NCBI GenBank assembly: GCA_013368325.1
Contig: JAACJK010000219.1
Span: 310,001-374,000, forward strand
Length of the DNA stretch: 64,000 bases
Source of the DNA: Ephemerocybe angulata
Lineage: Eukaryota > Basidiomycota > Agaricomycetes > Agaricales > Psathyrellaceae
Direction: 5' to 3'
The notes under the pieces were generated by a model. That model was not told where the DNA came from and did no database searches. It saw only the letters and a list, made by a program, of their open reading frames with translations. The translations under genes and the position numbers were made by a program. Positions 34,583 to 45,177 of this stretch are shown one piece after another (within the stretch, counting starts at the first letter, position 1; every line of letters starts with the position of its first letter).

Positions 34583-34816
34583 CCTCCTTCGTACGAGGAA
34601 CCGTCACCAACGTCTTCCATGCTCAAGAAAACATTCCGCAGAACTAAGCAGCGAGTTATCCCTCCTTCGCACGAGGAACCGTCATCAATGTCTTCCATGG
34701 TCAAGAAAACATTCCGCAGAATAAAGCAGCTAGTTCTTCCTCCTTCGCACGAGGAACCGTCGTCGACGTCTTCCATGGGCAAGAACACACTCCGTAGATC
34801 TAGGCCCCGAGTTCTC
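34583..34816 (+). repeat. three 78-bp coding tandem repeats
   Basis: Units start at 34583, 34661 and 34739 with cctccttcg. Each encodes 26 residues of the pattern PPS(Y/H)EEPS-TSSM-K-TFRR-KQ. The third copy is the most diverged. Confidence 0.8.
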
Positions 34817-36265
34817 CTCGACCAAGGCCTTGAAATGGCAAAACTTGCAGAGCCCTTAATCGAGGCCATTCCGATTGCAGGGGCGCCCCTCAAAGCAATA
34901 ATTGAGACCCTGACGAAGGGACTGGAGCATTTGGACGTAAGGTTCTCATTGTTCTTTTGAATGTGTTCATCCACTGACCGTGATTATTGATAATTGCATA
35001 GGCGCGTACAAAAAATAAGGAAGACGTAAGGAACCTGGTTGAAAGACTGGACTACATCCGTATGGAAGTGTCAGAAGCAAATCCTACACCAAGGATAATG
35101 CAGTTTACGAGGTGGCCACATCCGTTAATCCATTCTTTTGCAAGTGCTGAATTTTTTTTCTGTTGTAAAGGTTACTGGAAAGGAGGAGTGAAGAATTAGC
35201 GTATCTCCAGAGCCATCCCAACAGCGACTCCCAGTCGCAGATTGCTAAGACCGTAGCTGCATGCGCCGAAGAGGCCCGGGACTTTGTAGCTGAGTTCACC
35301 GTGAGTCCTTGGTCATATCCCCACTCACAACTTGTGTTTAGACTCATGCGCCCTTTCATCCTAGCTATCCAGCAATATCCGGGTGATAAATATGATGGCC
35401 GCTATGGAGAACTCAATGATGACGACCAGCGTTTTTGTTCGAAACAATACCTTGTCGATATGCGTTACGGTCGAGGACCCATTTGGTCTGACGCACTCCT
35501 TCACCCAAATGCCCACTTCCACAGCGGCGAGTGACTTTCCATGGCTGTGGTTCCTTATAGCTGCTAATGCTCCAGTATGATGTCTAGGATGTTGCGATGC
35601 TTGTCCTAGAACATTATCGCCGCAACCCTGTGTTCTACGGAATGCTAGAGCGATACATCAACTATAATCTGTACCAAGTGACTCAAGAAGCAACGGACGA
35701 TGCGTTCAAGGTCTGCTTCGACAACCACTTCAGTACTATGGACAAAGGAACGGCGTTGATCATGAACGCCATCCTCTTCCCGAAGACGAATGAGCCAGAT
35801 AGCGCTGTCCAGGCGCTGTCAAACCTGATCCGGTGCCCGGATCCTTACTGCGGGAGGTGGATTCCCCGCAAGGGCAATCCCACCCAGATCTCACGCGGTG
35901 GACAGTCTTTCTACCTTCAGTGGTGAGCTCACTTCTCGAACCTTGGGGAAGCACCACTTAAATTACCCTCAACTAGCCCTGGATGTCGCCGGCAGGTTGT
36001 TAACTTCGAGGATGATACACCCGATAAGAAAGCCGAATTCGATCGGCATACCACCAGTGACGACGTCCAGTGGCTCCGCAGAATTGTCTTCAAGTATGTT
36101 AAAACTACCAGGCGTCGGCGGGATAGTACTGGTTTCTACTCCAGTAGGACTCGGAGATCACGGACCGGGTTGAAGCTCCAAGAATATCGAGGTGCTTCAT
36201 ATTTTCACGTGGGCCAATTTGCCTTGGCGGGTCATGGATCAACTTGCTTCAACGGCCTTGGGTGA
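34619..36265 (+). CDS. NLR-type helical domain + ubiquitin-like domain + zinc-binding protein
   Basis: Several exons; start uncertain, since the tandem repeats begin upstream of the first in-frame ATG (34619). After the repeats comes a helical domain (EMAKLAEPLIEAIPIAGAPL, ARTKNKEDVRNLVERLDYIR, KTVAACAEEARDFVAEF) like the N-terminal helical bundles of Agaricomycete NLR proteins. A ubiquitin-like block follows (ICVTVEDPFGLTHSFTQMP, VLEHYRRNPVFYGMLERYI, DKGTALIMNAIL), then a zinc-ribbon-like part with CPDPYCGRW and, after an intron, CPGCRRQVVNFEDD. Stop TGA at 36263. The same order occurs in the gene at 42163-44625. A role in innate-immunity-like or ubiquitin-type signalling is inference from domain company only. 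Confidence 0.65.
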
Positions 36266-36871
36266 ACTTGCAAGTCGATGCAAGCCCAAGTGGAGATCAA
36301 GTTATTTTGGTCATTATTGCTATCGCTCGCTTGTGCCATAACTTATGAGGACATTAGATTTGAGTGCTGTTGGTGCTGTCTGATACAAAGGTGGAAATAC
36401 ATCATGGCTTATTCCAACTGGCGACTCTCACCGGCGCCTTGCTTCCACCCATCGTCCAAGTTAGCACCCCAAGTGCCACACCTCCAACTTGCCCCCTTCT
36501 AACTCGACTGCCTTGAATATTCTCAGCTATTAGCCTTGACATCAGGTATTCAGCGTATGATACTATGCATAACCGGGAGACAGGGCACATCCTGTCCACC
36601 CCCGTTACGCCTTCTTGGTCTCGGGTCACATCACACCGAGGTAGGCGACGTGATCAGCAGCAATTTGATTCATGGCGGCCTGGAAACCCCACAAATTCCT
36701 TCGCGCGTCTCTACGTACATAGATAGATACATATTTCGTCTCCAAAACATTACATGGTCCGCATAATCGAGCGTCCAACTGCCCAGCCGCGCGAAGATAC
36801 TTGAAATCCCTGGCTGAGATAAAACTATCCGCGTAGCCGATATCCATACGAGCAACACATACGAGTCCAGG
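36266..36871. other. intergenic region between convergent genes
   Basis: Holds the 3' ends of both neighbours; nothing else recognised. Confidence 0.5.
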
Positions 36872-39800
36872 TCATTGCAGGTCTCTCATCAACACAACCC
36901 TGGGTTTCAGAAGCACAAGCTCGTCCCACTCCCCCCTCGTCCTCGGCACCTTCTCTGCCCGAACGAGACCCAGCTCGGTCGTGCACAAAATCTCATCCTC
37001 CCCATCTTCTTCCAAATTACCCTGCCCTGGAGGCGGGTCTTCAGGATGAGAGACCTCTTGAGGCGAAGCCTTCGCACCCTGATACTGCGAACTTCCCCTA
37101 TTCGCACTAGGTGATCCCCCAGGTCTAGGTGTCTCGTCTCCATCCACCTCCTCAGCCCCACCCTCGTCTGAAATCTCCTCTGCTCTGGCCAACTTGGGTA
37201 CGATCCCCAGCGACGCCTTTTCCATCATGCCTCTCTCGAACACAACCCCAGGTCCTACGTACAAGGCCTCCAGATCACACCTCACAACGCCCTCGCCCAG
37301 CACCTTGTTGAGCACCTTCGCCTCTTTCAGGATTCGTACAAGCGGCGCCTTAAAGACACTGGTGAGAAGGGCATGAAGGTGGGTGTGCGTGTATCGTCTG
37401 GTGGCCTCGAAATGTGCCTGCTCGCGCGAAGGCCGTTCTGCAGTGCGTGAACTGGGCCTCGAATGCTTCTGGTCCGAGCCGGATTGCGACGAGCTGGAGG
37501 GTGCCAAGCCTGGCTCAACATGGCCTTTCCCAGGGCTCCCACCGATCTTGAAGGTATCAGCGGTCGGTGTCACTGTCAGGAACTCGCTCAGCTGAGAGAT
37601 GGAGATCCCCTCGTACGGATCGCGGTAGACGTCCGTGTCGAAGTCGAGTCCAAGGTCTGAATATGCGCCTCCGATTGGGTCCTGTGCCTGATCAGGTGAT
37701 CCAAGGTCGACATCGAGGAGGTCTTCGTCAAGGTCCTCGTCATCTTGCCCGTCCTCTTCGAGGGGTGAATTGCCCTCCTTCCCAGTATCCAAACCACCGA
37801 CATACCATCCACCGTGGGCACCCGCCACAATGAGTACGTTCACTAAGGCGTCGATTATGTAGACGCACAGCTCCTCGATAAGCTCGTCCTGGCCTTCCTC
37901 TTCCTCTTCCTCCTCTATAGCGTCCCTCTCATATCCATCACCTCCATCGTCGTCCTTCGACGGCTTCTTCGAATTGCTTGCACTCGAACTCGGCGATGCT
38001 CCAGGCAGCATTCTTTGAACATGCTTCCTCGTCAACGCACGCCATAGCCCCGACACGAATTGCTCCTCTCCTTCCCTAACCCGCGCGTAGACCTCTCCAA
38101 GAAGCCCCTCCAGTCCCTCGCCCCCATCACCTATCCCACCGCCACCGTCCGCGTGTGGGGAGCCGGCGGACGACGCAAGACCTCCCCGTTCGTCCTCAAA
38201 GAACCACGAGCAGATCATCCAATGTGTATAGGCACACAGCGCCGACCTGAATGCCAATTCAAGCGCTAATCGCAGCCTTTCCCTCCCCGCATCCACCGCC
38301 TCACCTCCCTTCGCTCCCTTCCTTCCCCCTGATCCTGAGATGGAGCTAGAAGGCACCGTAACACCAGCTTCCCCGAGCATCCCCACCAGTCCAGCCCCAA
38401 AGACCTCCCCGGCCTGTCCACTCGCCTCTTCTGCCTCCTCCCGCAGCCTTCCCTGCTCTGCCTTCTCCCGCTCCCTCCTTTCCTTATCACTCTCTCTCCG
38501 CTCCTTCTTCAGTCGTTTCTTCTCTTCAATGCGCTGCTGTCGCTGAGCTTCTCGTTGAGATTGAATTGCAACTTGACGATCATACGGTCCAAGGCTAGCC
38601 AAGTCCTGCTCGGCGAGTTTCGTTTGCTTCGGGGATGCGGTGTAGGCCGTTGTGTTCGACGAGCTGGGAAATGGTACCATGCCCAGGCCCGAGCCTGAGC
38701 TCGAGACAGAGCCCAGTGTCGACGAACGTTGGGGAGCGTAGTTGGACGAGAGCGAGACAGGTATACCCATGGGCTGCTGCTGATTCGAGTACGGATATGG
38801 ATACATGTACTGCGGGGGCCTCTGCTGCTGCTGCTCCTGCTGTGGGCGCTGCCCAGACGCCCCTGTGACACCGGCGATTCCGAGACCAACGGGAGCGGAT
38901 CTGGGTTGCAGGGTCTGGGTCTGAGAACGACTCGGTACACTGCGCGAGGGTGGAGCCGATGCCGCCTGTGGAGCAGCGCCGGGAGACGGGGACCTGAATT
39001 GAGAGGGGATTGGGGGAAGAGGTGCGGAGGGAGGTGGGCCAGGGGAGAGCTCGACCTCGTGCAGAGAGGCAGGGGAGTCTGTGAGCCTGCGTTCGGGGAA
39101 GAACTGGCCGTACGGGTGTGCGTGGGGGTGGCCGTTCGTCCTCTGCTCAGGCGCTTTCTGCTGTTTCGGGCTCTTCTTGTCTCCTTTACCTTTCTTCGCC
39201 TTCTTCGACTTCTTTGACTTGCTCGAGGGCTCGCCGTCGGAGAAGGCGTCTGGGGGAGGTGAGGATTCTTCTTGCAGCATAGCGTCAATCCAGCTGTCTG
39301 CATCCTTGAGCGCGGTTTCGACCTCCTTCACTACCTTCACACCTTCGGCCGCTAGGTCCACGCTGAGAGACGAGATATCGGCATTGAGAGCCCGAAGAAG
39401 AGACACGACCATGTCGTCGGAAGGCTCTGGCTGAGGCTTGAATGTAGGGAAGGTCATAGAAGTCGGGGACGACGTCAAGTCCGAGTGCGCGCTGTCTGTG
39501 ATCATCGCGGGTGAGGTTGGCGCGGTCGATGCGCCGCCCGGCAGATCCAGGTCGAGGTTTATGTGGAGGATGTGCAGGAAAGGTTCGGCCTGGGATGAGA
39601 GACTCTCAAGTTGTTTGGTTCGCTTAGCCAGTAGGGATTGAACCCTGGAGAGCTCGGCTTCCCATTCGTCCCGATCCCGCTCTAGTTCTTCAGCATCCCT
39701 CCTCGTATCCCGAACTTTCTTCTTCAGCTCTGTGAGCTCTGCGTCCCTCTCCACAGCCACTCTCGTAATCGCTTCGAGCTCTTCCTTTTGCACTTTCAGA

Positions 39801-40051
39801 TCACTCTCGTGTTCCAGCTGGGCGTCCCGTAAGGCCTTCACCCGCTCTCGCATGTTATCCATCATACGCGCCCAGCGCGTGTACGAGGTTATCGTGTATG
39901 CCGAGACGAGGATCAGGATACATACGAGCCATGGCGTAGTCGGGTGGGTGAACTGAGGAGTGGGGGTTTCGAACAACAAGGACAGTGGGAAAGGGGAGGG
40001 AGACAAAGCACATGTCGGCGCGGGCGGTGGCTGCGTTGATGATGCCGCCAT
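36872..40051 (-). CDS. coiled-coil paralogue D, membrane-anchored (unknown function)
   Basis: Single exon, 1059 residues, the largest and most diverged member of the family. Residues ~38-58 (TPWLVCILILVSAYTITSYT) form one membrane segment near the N terminus, followed at once by a coiled coil (residues ~65-150). Family blocks are recognisable: MVVSLLRALNADISSLSVDL, SGLWRALTRKHVQRML, VNVLIVAGAHGGWYVGG, VLGEGVVRCDLEALYVGPG and ILCTTELGLVRAEKVP with LVLLKPRVVLMRDL at the end. Between them are long disordered insertions (Lys-rich KSKKSKKAKKGKGDKKSPKQ; a Gln-rich stretch; EEEEEEEGQDE). No introns, unlike the other paralogues. Likely an endomembrane protein with the coiled coil facing the cytosol; this is inference. 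Confidence 0.75.
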   Translation of the reverse strand: MAASSTQPPPAPTCALSPSPFPLSLLFETPTPQFTHPTTPWLVCILILVSAYTITSYTRWARMMDNMRERVKALRDAQLEHESDLKVQKEELEAITRVAVERDAELTELKKKVRDTRRDAEELERDRDEWEAELSRVQSLLAKRTKQLESLSSQAEPFLHILHINLDLDLPGGASTAPTSPAMITDSAHSDLTSSPTSMTFPTFKPQPEPSDDMVVSLLRALNADISSLSVDLAAEGVKVVKEVETALKDADSWIDAMLQEESSPPPDAFSDGEPSSKSKKSKKAKKGKGDKKSPKQQKAPEQRTNGHPHAHPYGQFFPERRLTDSPASLHEVELSPGPPPSAPLPPIPSQFRSPSPGAAPQAASAPPSRSVPSRSQTQTLQPRSAPVGLGIAGVTGASGQRPQQEQQQQRPPQYMYPYPYSNQQQPMGIPVSLSSNYAPQRSSTLGSVSSSGSGLGMVPFPSSSNTTAYTASPKQTKLAEQDLASLGPYDRQVAIQSQREAQRQQRIEEKKRLKKERRESDKERREREKAEQGRLREEAEEASGQAGEVFGAGLVGMLGEAGVTVPSSSISGSGGRKGAKGGEAVDAGRERLRLALELAFRSALCAYTHWMICSWFFEDERGGLASSAGSPHADGGGGIGDGGEGLEGLLGEVYARVREGEEQFVSGLWRALTRKHVQRMLPGASPSSSASNSKKPSKDDDGGDGYERDAIEEEEEEEGQDELIEELCVYIIDALVNVLIVAGAHGGWYVGGLDTGKEGNSPLEEDGQDDEDLDEDLLDVDLGSPDQAQDPIGGAYSDLGLDFDTDVYRDPYEGISISQLSEFLTVTPTADTFKIGGSPGKGHVEPGLAPSSSSQSGSDQKHSRPSSRTAERPSREQAHFEATRRYTHTHLHALLTSVFKAPLVRILKEAKVLNKVLGEGVVRCDLEALYVGPGVVFERGMMEKASLGIVPKLARAEEISDEGGAEEVDGDETPRPGGSPSANRGSSQYQGAKASPQEVSHPEDPPPGQGNLEEDGEDEILCTTELGLVRAEKVPRTRGEWDELVLLKPRVVLMRDLQ

Positions 40052-42162
40052 TCGATGACTGGATTGGCTGGAATTGTGTGTGAGAGATAACGGTCGGTTA
40101 GATGTGAAGTGGCGATTGTGATGAAAGGGCGTACGATTTCAAGTGTGTTATTAGGCTTGAAGACAGAAGAAGTTCAGGAATCGTCGAAGTAGCGAAGTAA
40201 GAGGCAGACTCGAGGCAAAGAAAGCAACCTTCGACGAAATGAGGTACATGCAGCATGACGCAGCCGCACTGTCCGTACACCCACCTTTGCCAATACAGTC
40301 AATCCGATCGACCCCGACATCCAGGCATCCAGTCATACGTCCTTGAAACGGGAACGGGTGGACTGGCGTAAAGCATCGAGGCGAGGTTTGGTGCGGTGCA
40401 GCGGGTGCCACGAGCATGAGGCTGGAGCGTGCACTCCTTCCTCTCCAAGCTCACCACCGGGTCTGATTTGGATACATCATCCAGGGCATCATCAGCACCC
40501 ACAACCCACCCTGCTATCCTTCCCCCCAGGTTCGACATTTCACCGAGTCGGTGTTCATATTAATGAACTTCGGTATTCAGTTTCCGCGAATTAGGCGTGC
40601 TTCTACGAACATAGGGTTAGCCTTCGAAAGTTAATCACCACACCTAGACGCGCAGGCGCCCGGGAGATTACGATTGCGAGTGCTGTGAGTGTCTCAGCGC
40701 CTCGTGTTCGGGGGTGATAGATGCACAATGACATCCACCAGATCTTCGGGTGGAACTGACTATTTTGGCCCTCAAAGTGAGGTGAAGGACCTGAAGGTGC
40801 CTGAAGAGGACTTTCCCTGTCATCGGAGCGCTGAAAGGCCGGAGGGATGGTTGGTGTAGGTAAAGGTCCAAGCAAGCGCCCACTATCGGAGCTTCGGAGC
40901 ACCCCGGCGGCTGGCCGTCGGCGGATAATGCCGGACGGCTTGATTTCTCACGAAGAGTGACTCGGGGCACATCGGCCGGGCATACTTATGTTGGGTTGGG
41001 TGCTGCAACTTGATGCCCAAGAGCACACAATAAAAGCAATGTAAAGTCACACTAGGAGCCTCTATCTAGTGCTCTAGTTTACGAATTACTGTATTTCTGA
41101 GTCACGTGAAGCGTTCGTGAATCGGTGAATCGTTCAGATTAGGGCGCTTAGGACTCGGACATGTACTAGGAACAGTGTGAATCGCTACATATTCAGAGTT
41201 GCGTATAGCCTTCATGATAGTCTGGAGCGCCTGCGGTAGGATGATAATCAAGACTTGGCACGTCAGGTGTGCGCGCGCACTTAGCACACCATTTTCTGGA
41301 GATCAGACCACCTGTCCACTATGCAAGGCCCAAAGGGGTGATATAAGCGCCCGCATAAGCGCTTCGAAGAAGCCAAGGGCTGAAGTTTGAGCTGTGAAGG
41401 CTCATCGATTATCCCCTTACGCCATATTGATTGCTTTCTGAGGATTCTCCGTCTGTTGCAACTGTCAGATTCCAGACTTGGGCTTCTCCTTTCCACGCAA
41501 GGCTGGCCAGGTGCCCGGAACGGGATGACCATATTCGGTGGCTCAAGCCAACTTCCACTACAGGCAGGAAGGAATACGTCCCGAGAATTTGTTGTACTCC
41601 TGATTTGATCAAGTATCCTATAACCACCCTCATATCTACACTACCAATGGAGCTTTTCAGCTGAAAATCTGGAAAACACTATGCTCGTAAAATGGATCGA
41701 TTGTCAGTGGTTTAAGATTCACTCACTGAGAGTATGGTCTGTTCCTATGGCTACTCCCTCAAAGAAATAAGGTACACACTGTAAAGATATTCTAAATAGA
41801 CATGCTGCCTTGTACTTTGCTTGTACTCCTTACTTATTACCTCCTCTCTTCAATATCACCGATGCCTTGTATTCTGGGAATACAAGGCATCCTAGATTTA
41901 AAATCCCTGTTACCATCTAGCGGACATCACATCCGTCTCGTAGATTAGGGGCTGCCTGCAGTGTTCGTTGGACCCACCAGAGACAACATATGCAAAGGTC
42001 TGCTGAGCTTCGAAGCTTCCCACGACGAAACTACCTCCCATCCTCTTGGTTGATGCAAGTCTGATCCTTTCCTGTTCGACTCACCCACTGAAGCTTCAAA
42101 TTTTACTCGAGGACAGGACACTAAACGACTGAGAGACAATCGGAATTCGGACAAGTATAGGG
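40052..42162. other. long intergenic region
   Basis: About 2.1 kb without a supported gene. Only short overlapping frames on both strands, no splice-consistent chain, no tRNA and no obvious repeat shared with other parts of the window. Confidence 0.45.
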
Positions 42163-44625
42163 ATGGATAACAAACGACGAGGCAGGCGCCCATCCGCCAA
42201 CACCACCCACACGATCGCCAAACAGTCTGGAACGAGCGTACCGGCGAAAACAGCGAGGATAGAGAAACTCCGTTCCGCTTGGAAGGCGGTTATGCGAGAG
42301 ATAGTACCTGTAGCGGAGGTCGGTGCTTCAATCGGAAAGGCGGTCCCTATCCTTGGCGCCCCAGTTGAAGGAGCCCTAGAGGCATTGGCAAAGGTTCTTA
42401 AACTTCTCGAGGTAGGTTTCTACTCATGTCGCACCATCATACCGAAAGGCACTTGACTCATGACGGCTGCACCAATCAGGGGCGATGCCAGAACAAAGAG
42501 GATATTGAGAAGCTCCGAAAAAAGCTGGAGAATATAAGCCAGCGCCTGTCAACGTCGATTGAATCTCCATCTGAGCACTTCGACACATTGGAAAGGTCAG
42601 TTCCACCGTTGCTTATAACAAGTGTCCCGCCTCTGACTTTTGGAGAACACAGCCAGCTACGCTGGACACACTCGGAGTTAGATAGGCATCTACGCACCAC
42701 TACGGGAACTCTGCGATACGACCTGGTGGCACAAGCGATCACCAAATGCGACCAGGACATCAATTTCTTTCTCCTGGAATTTCTGGTGAGCTCTTCCGCA
42801 GAAATCGTACACGGAAATTGCTAACAAAATGCCGCGATACAGACGTTCTCCCAAATTACTCGCAAAAAGGAAGTAGAGGACCTCAAGGCAGAGATGAAGA
42901 CAGAGATGAAGAAAAATTTCGACATCATGCTCCAACAAATTACAGTTCTCCTACCAATAATGCCATCAGCTATTGTGATTGTTGATCCATACGGAAGGCC
43001 CCACGAGTTTTCTAAACTCCCTGGCACCTATTCGGTACGTTTCAGTCGGGATTTCTGTCAAACCTGCGGTAATAAAACTGTTCTTGTAGGAGACAGCAGG
43101 TCTTATCCTGGATCGCTACAGGCGCGACCCGAGAAAGCTACAAGTACTCAAAGAGTACATTGATGTCGATATGTTCGAGTTCAGGCTCGATAACGATGAC
43201 CCGGAAGAGAGTCAAGATCTAACTCTAAGTGAAGCTCAACTCCCTTATCTGCGAACAGGACTCATGGTCTATATGAGCGTCGTCAAGTACCAAGCTGTGT
43301 CCCCCAGTCGGTCCCCCTACGTCGAGTGCCCATGCTGTGATGACCGTGTACAGCTCGAGCACAAGGCTCTGATATCCTGGTGAGTGGTTTCTCTGCCTTT
43401 TCTTCGAATTTTAGAATGAGATAAGATTAATTATCATTCGTCATACAGCCCGAACACCTCTTGCCCTGGCAGAATAGCAATCAAGATCGAAAGTGGGGGA
43501 TCCTATCCAAGCATCTGTCCGTATAATCCCCATTTGAGGTCACCACATGAACAACGTCAATGCCCTGAGAAGATCGTTAATTTTGTTGTGAAGATTATTG
43601 TGCGTCGTTACACGCTTTTACCTTGATTTAATTGTACCATCCTCTTTTAACACTTTTAACATCCCCAGCCCACCGCCTACTTCGCGCGAGGGCGTAATAT
43701 TTCTATTGAGAGGCTTAACTTGCTATTGCCGTTGAACGTAAGTTCGAAATTGAGTGTCTGCAGTGGCGGTTGGGCGCTGAACGACGTTGATCTCTTTCGC
43801 AGGCTGTCTTCTCTTGGTTTACAAACAGCAGTACTACTACTCATATCGGCGAAATGAATGTGACCTCCATTTCACGAGGCGCAAGGTATGTGGAATACGA
43901 CTCAAGTAACGACCTTGTAAGTATCAACTGCGGGGAGCTACGTATCATACTAACAGCTACCCACCGTCTTAGATTATCGATATCGGTCCAAAAACCAATA
44001 GCGAACTATCAAGACCTTTCAAGGTAACCATGGCTGATCTCGGGCGATCTGCTAGCCCAAAGGCAAGGTCAATAGCGTGTCTGGATTATCCAGCCGCCTG
44101 TCCTCTTTCGGGTTGTCCAGCGTGTCCTTTTTTTACTCCTTTCCCGGAACACTTTGGAGATGGTCAGAGCCTCAGCTTTGAAAGTCTTAGTATTGATTTC
44201 CCCCCAGCTTGGTAAGTCATTGGTCCGACTCCAACTTCTTTCACATTAGAATGCGCTGACTCTGAACATCACATAACTCAGGACTTGGTCCGGTCCCGGT
44301 ATCCCAGTAGACGAAGTGTTTCCGGGCGCAAATTATGTTTCTATCAAGACATTATTCTGCGCAAAGGATGTATATGAGGAGTTGCCTGTGAGTCTCCGAC
44401 GTGGCAACTGAGTCCCAACCATTTATTAAGCATTCCAATTAGGCTGACTTGCCCTACCCTAATCGACAAATTGGCCTATTCAGCCAGGGGTCCTATATCA
44501 CCATTGAAACTCTAAAATTCCTAGAATTTAGGGAGCAAGATGGTCTCGAATGTGACGCGTCTGCCGTACCGTCCGAAGAGTTTGGAGCAAGAATATTAAG
44601 GCCCCAGACTGCACCTATGGCGTAG
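42163..44625 (+). CDS. NLR-type helical domain + ubiquitin-like domain + zinc-binding protein
   Basis: About 13 short exons; exon 1 42163-42411, exon 2 from 42480, stop TAG at 44623. N terminus MDNKRRGRRPSANTTHTIAK is basic. Helical domain: EVGASIGKAVPILGAPVEGA, then GRCQNKEDIEKLRKKLENIS. A coiled coil (KEVEDLKAEMKTEMKKNFDI) leads to the ubiquitin-like block AIVIVDPYGRPHEFSKLPG, LDRYRRDPRKLQVLKEYI and LPYLRTGLMVYMSVV. The zinc part has ECPCCDDRVQLEHKALISCP and NTSCPGR, with more Cys (SICPYNPHL, QCPEK, CPLSGCPACPF) downstream. The C-terminal ~230 residues have no counterpart in the shorter relative at 34619-36265. Interpreted as a sibling of that gene with an added C-terminal domain. Function unknown. 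Confidence 0.7.
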
Positions 44626-45177
44626 CGAAACATATCGGTTTATGTCCCTGTTATTCGTACCTGCCGAATCAATAACTTTGCAGTGGCCTAGACCCATCAC
44701 ACAATTTCTTTATGAGGTTTTGCACGATTATACTCTCCTAAGGAAGAGAAGTAAAGCAAACTTTGGGGACAGCTACTATGGATGGAATTGGCGTTGATCA
44801 TGTCCCATCTATTCTTACTCATATCCATACCATATCCCTGGACCATCGCCCATTGACACAACCCGACAGGTTTCCTAGATAAGAGGGAAGGCCATCGACT
44901 CTTCCCATTTGGTCCCTGGAAGAGAGAAGAAAACGCAAGATCCTGGACCATGGCCCTGTCCTGAGGCCTGACCCTGAGGTTGCTTTGTGGTCGCCTTACA
45001 ACTCGAAGGACTACCCAAGCGCCTGCAACAAGCTGTCCAGATGACCACTGTCAAGACCCCGAACCCACCTAATTTGTCCCGCAGCGGTGGCAAAGGAAAG
45101 GGACCAGACCTTCAGAATGTGCCTCTAGATCCCCAAGTATCCACTGGCACGATGGAATACAGGTTCGTTCCAGCTTT
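44626..45177. other. intergenic region between convergent genes
   Basis: No gene or repeat recognised. Confidence 0.5.

Noticed and set aside
34516..34974. Minus-strand ORF with MEDVDDGSSCEGG-like repeats
   Set aside because: Exact antisense of the 78-bp coding repeats of the plus-strand gene; no own features.
40343..41664. Several short ORFs in the 40-42 kb gap
   Set aside because: They overlap on both strands, have no motif and cannot be chained by splice sites.
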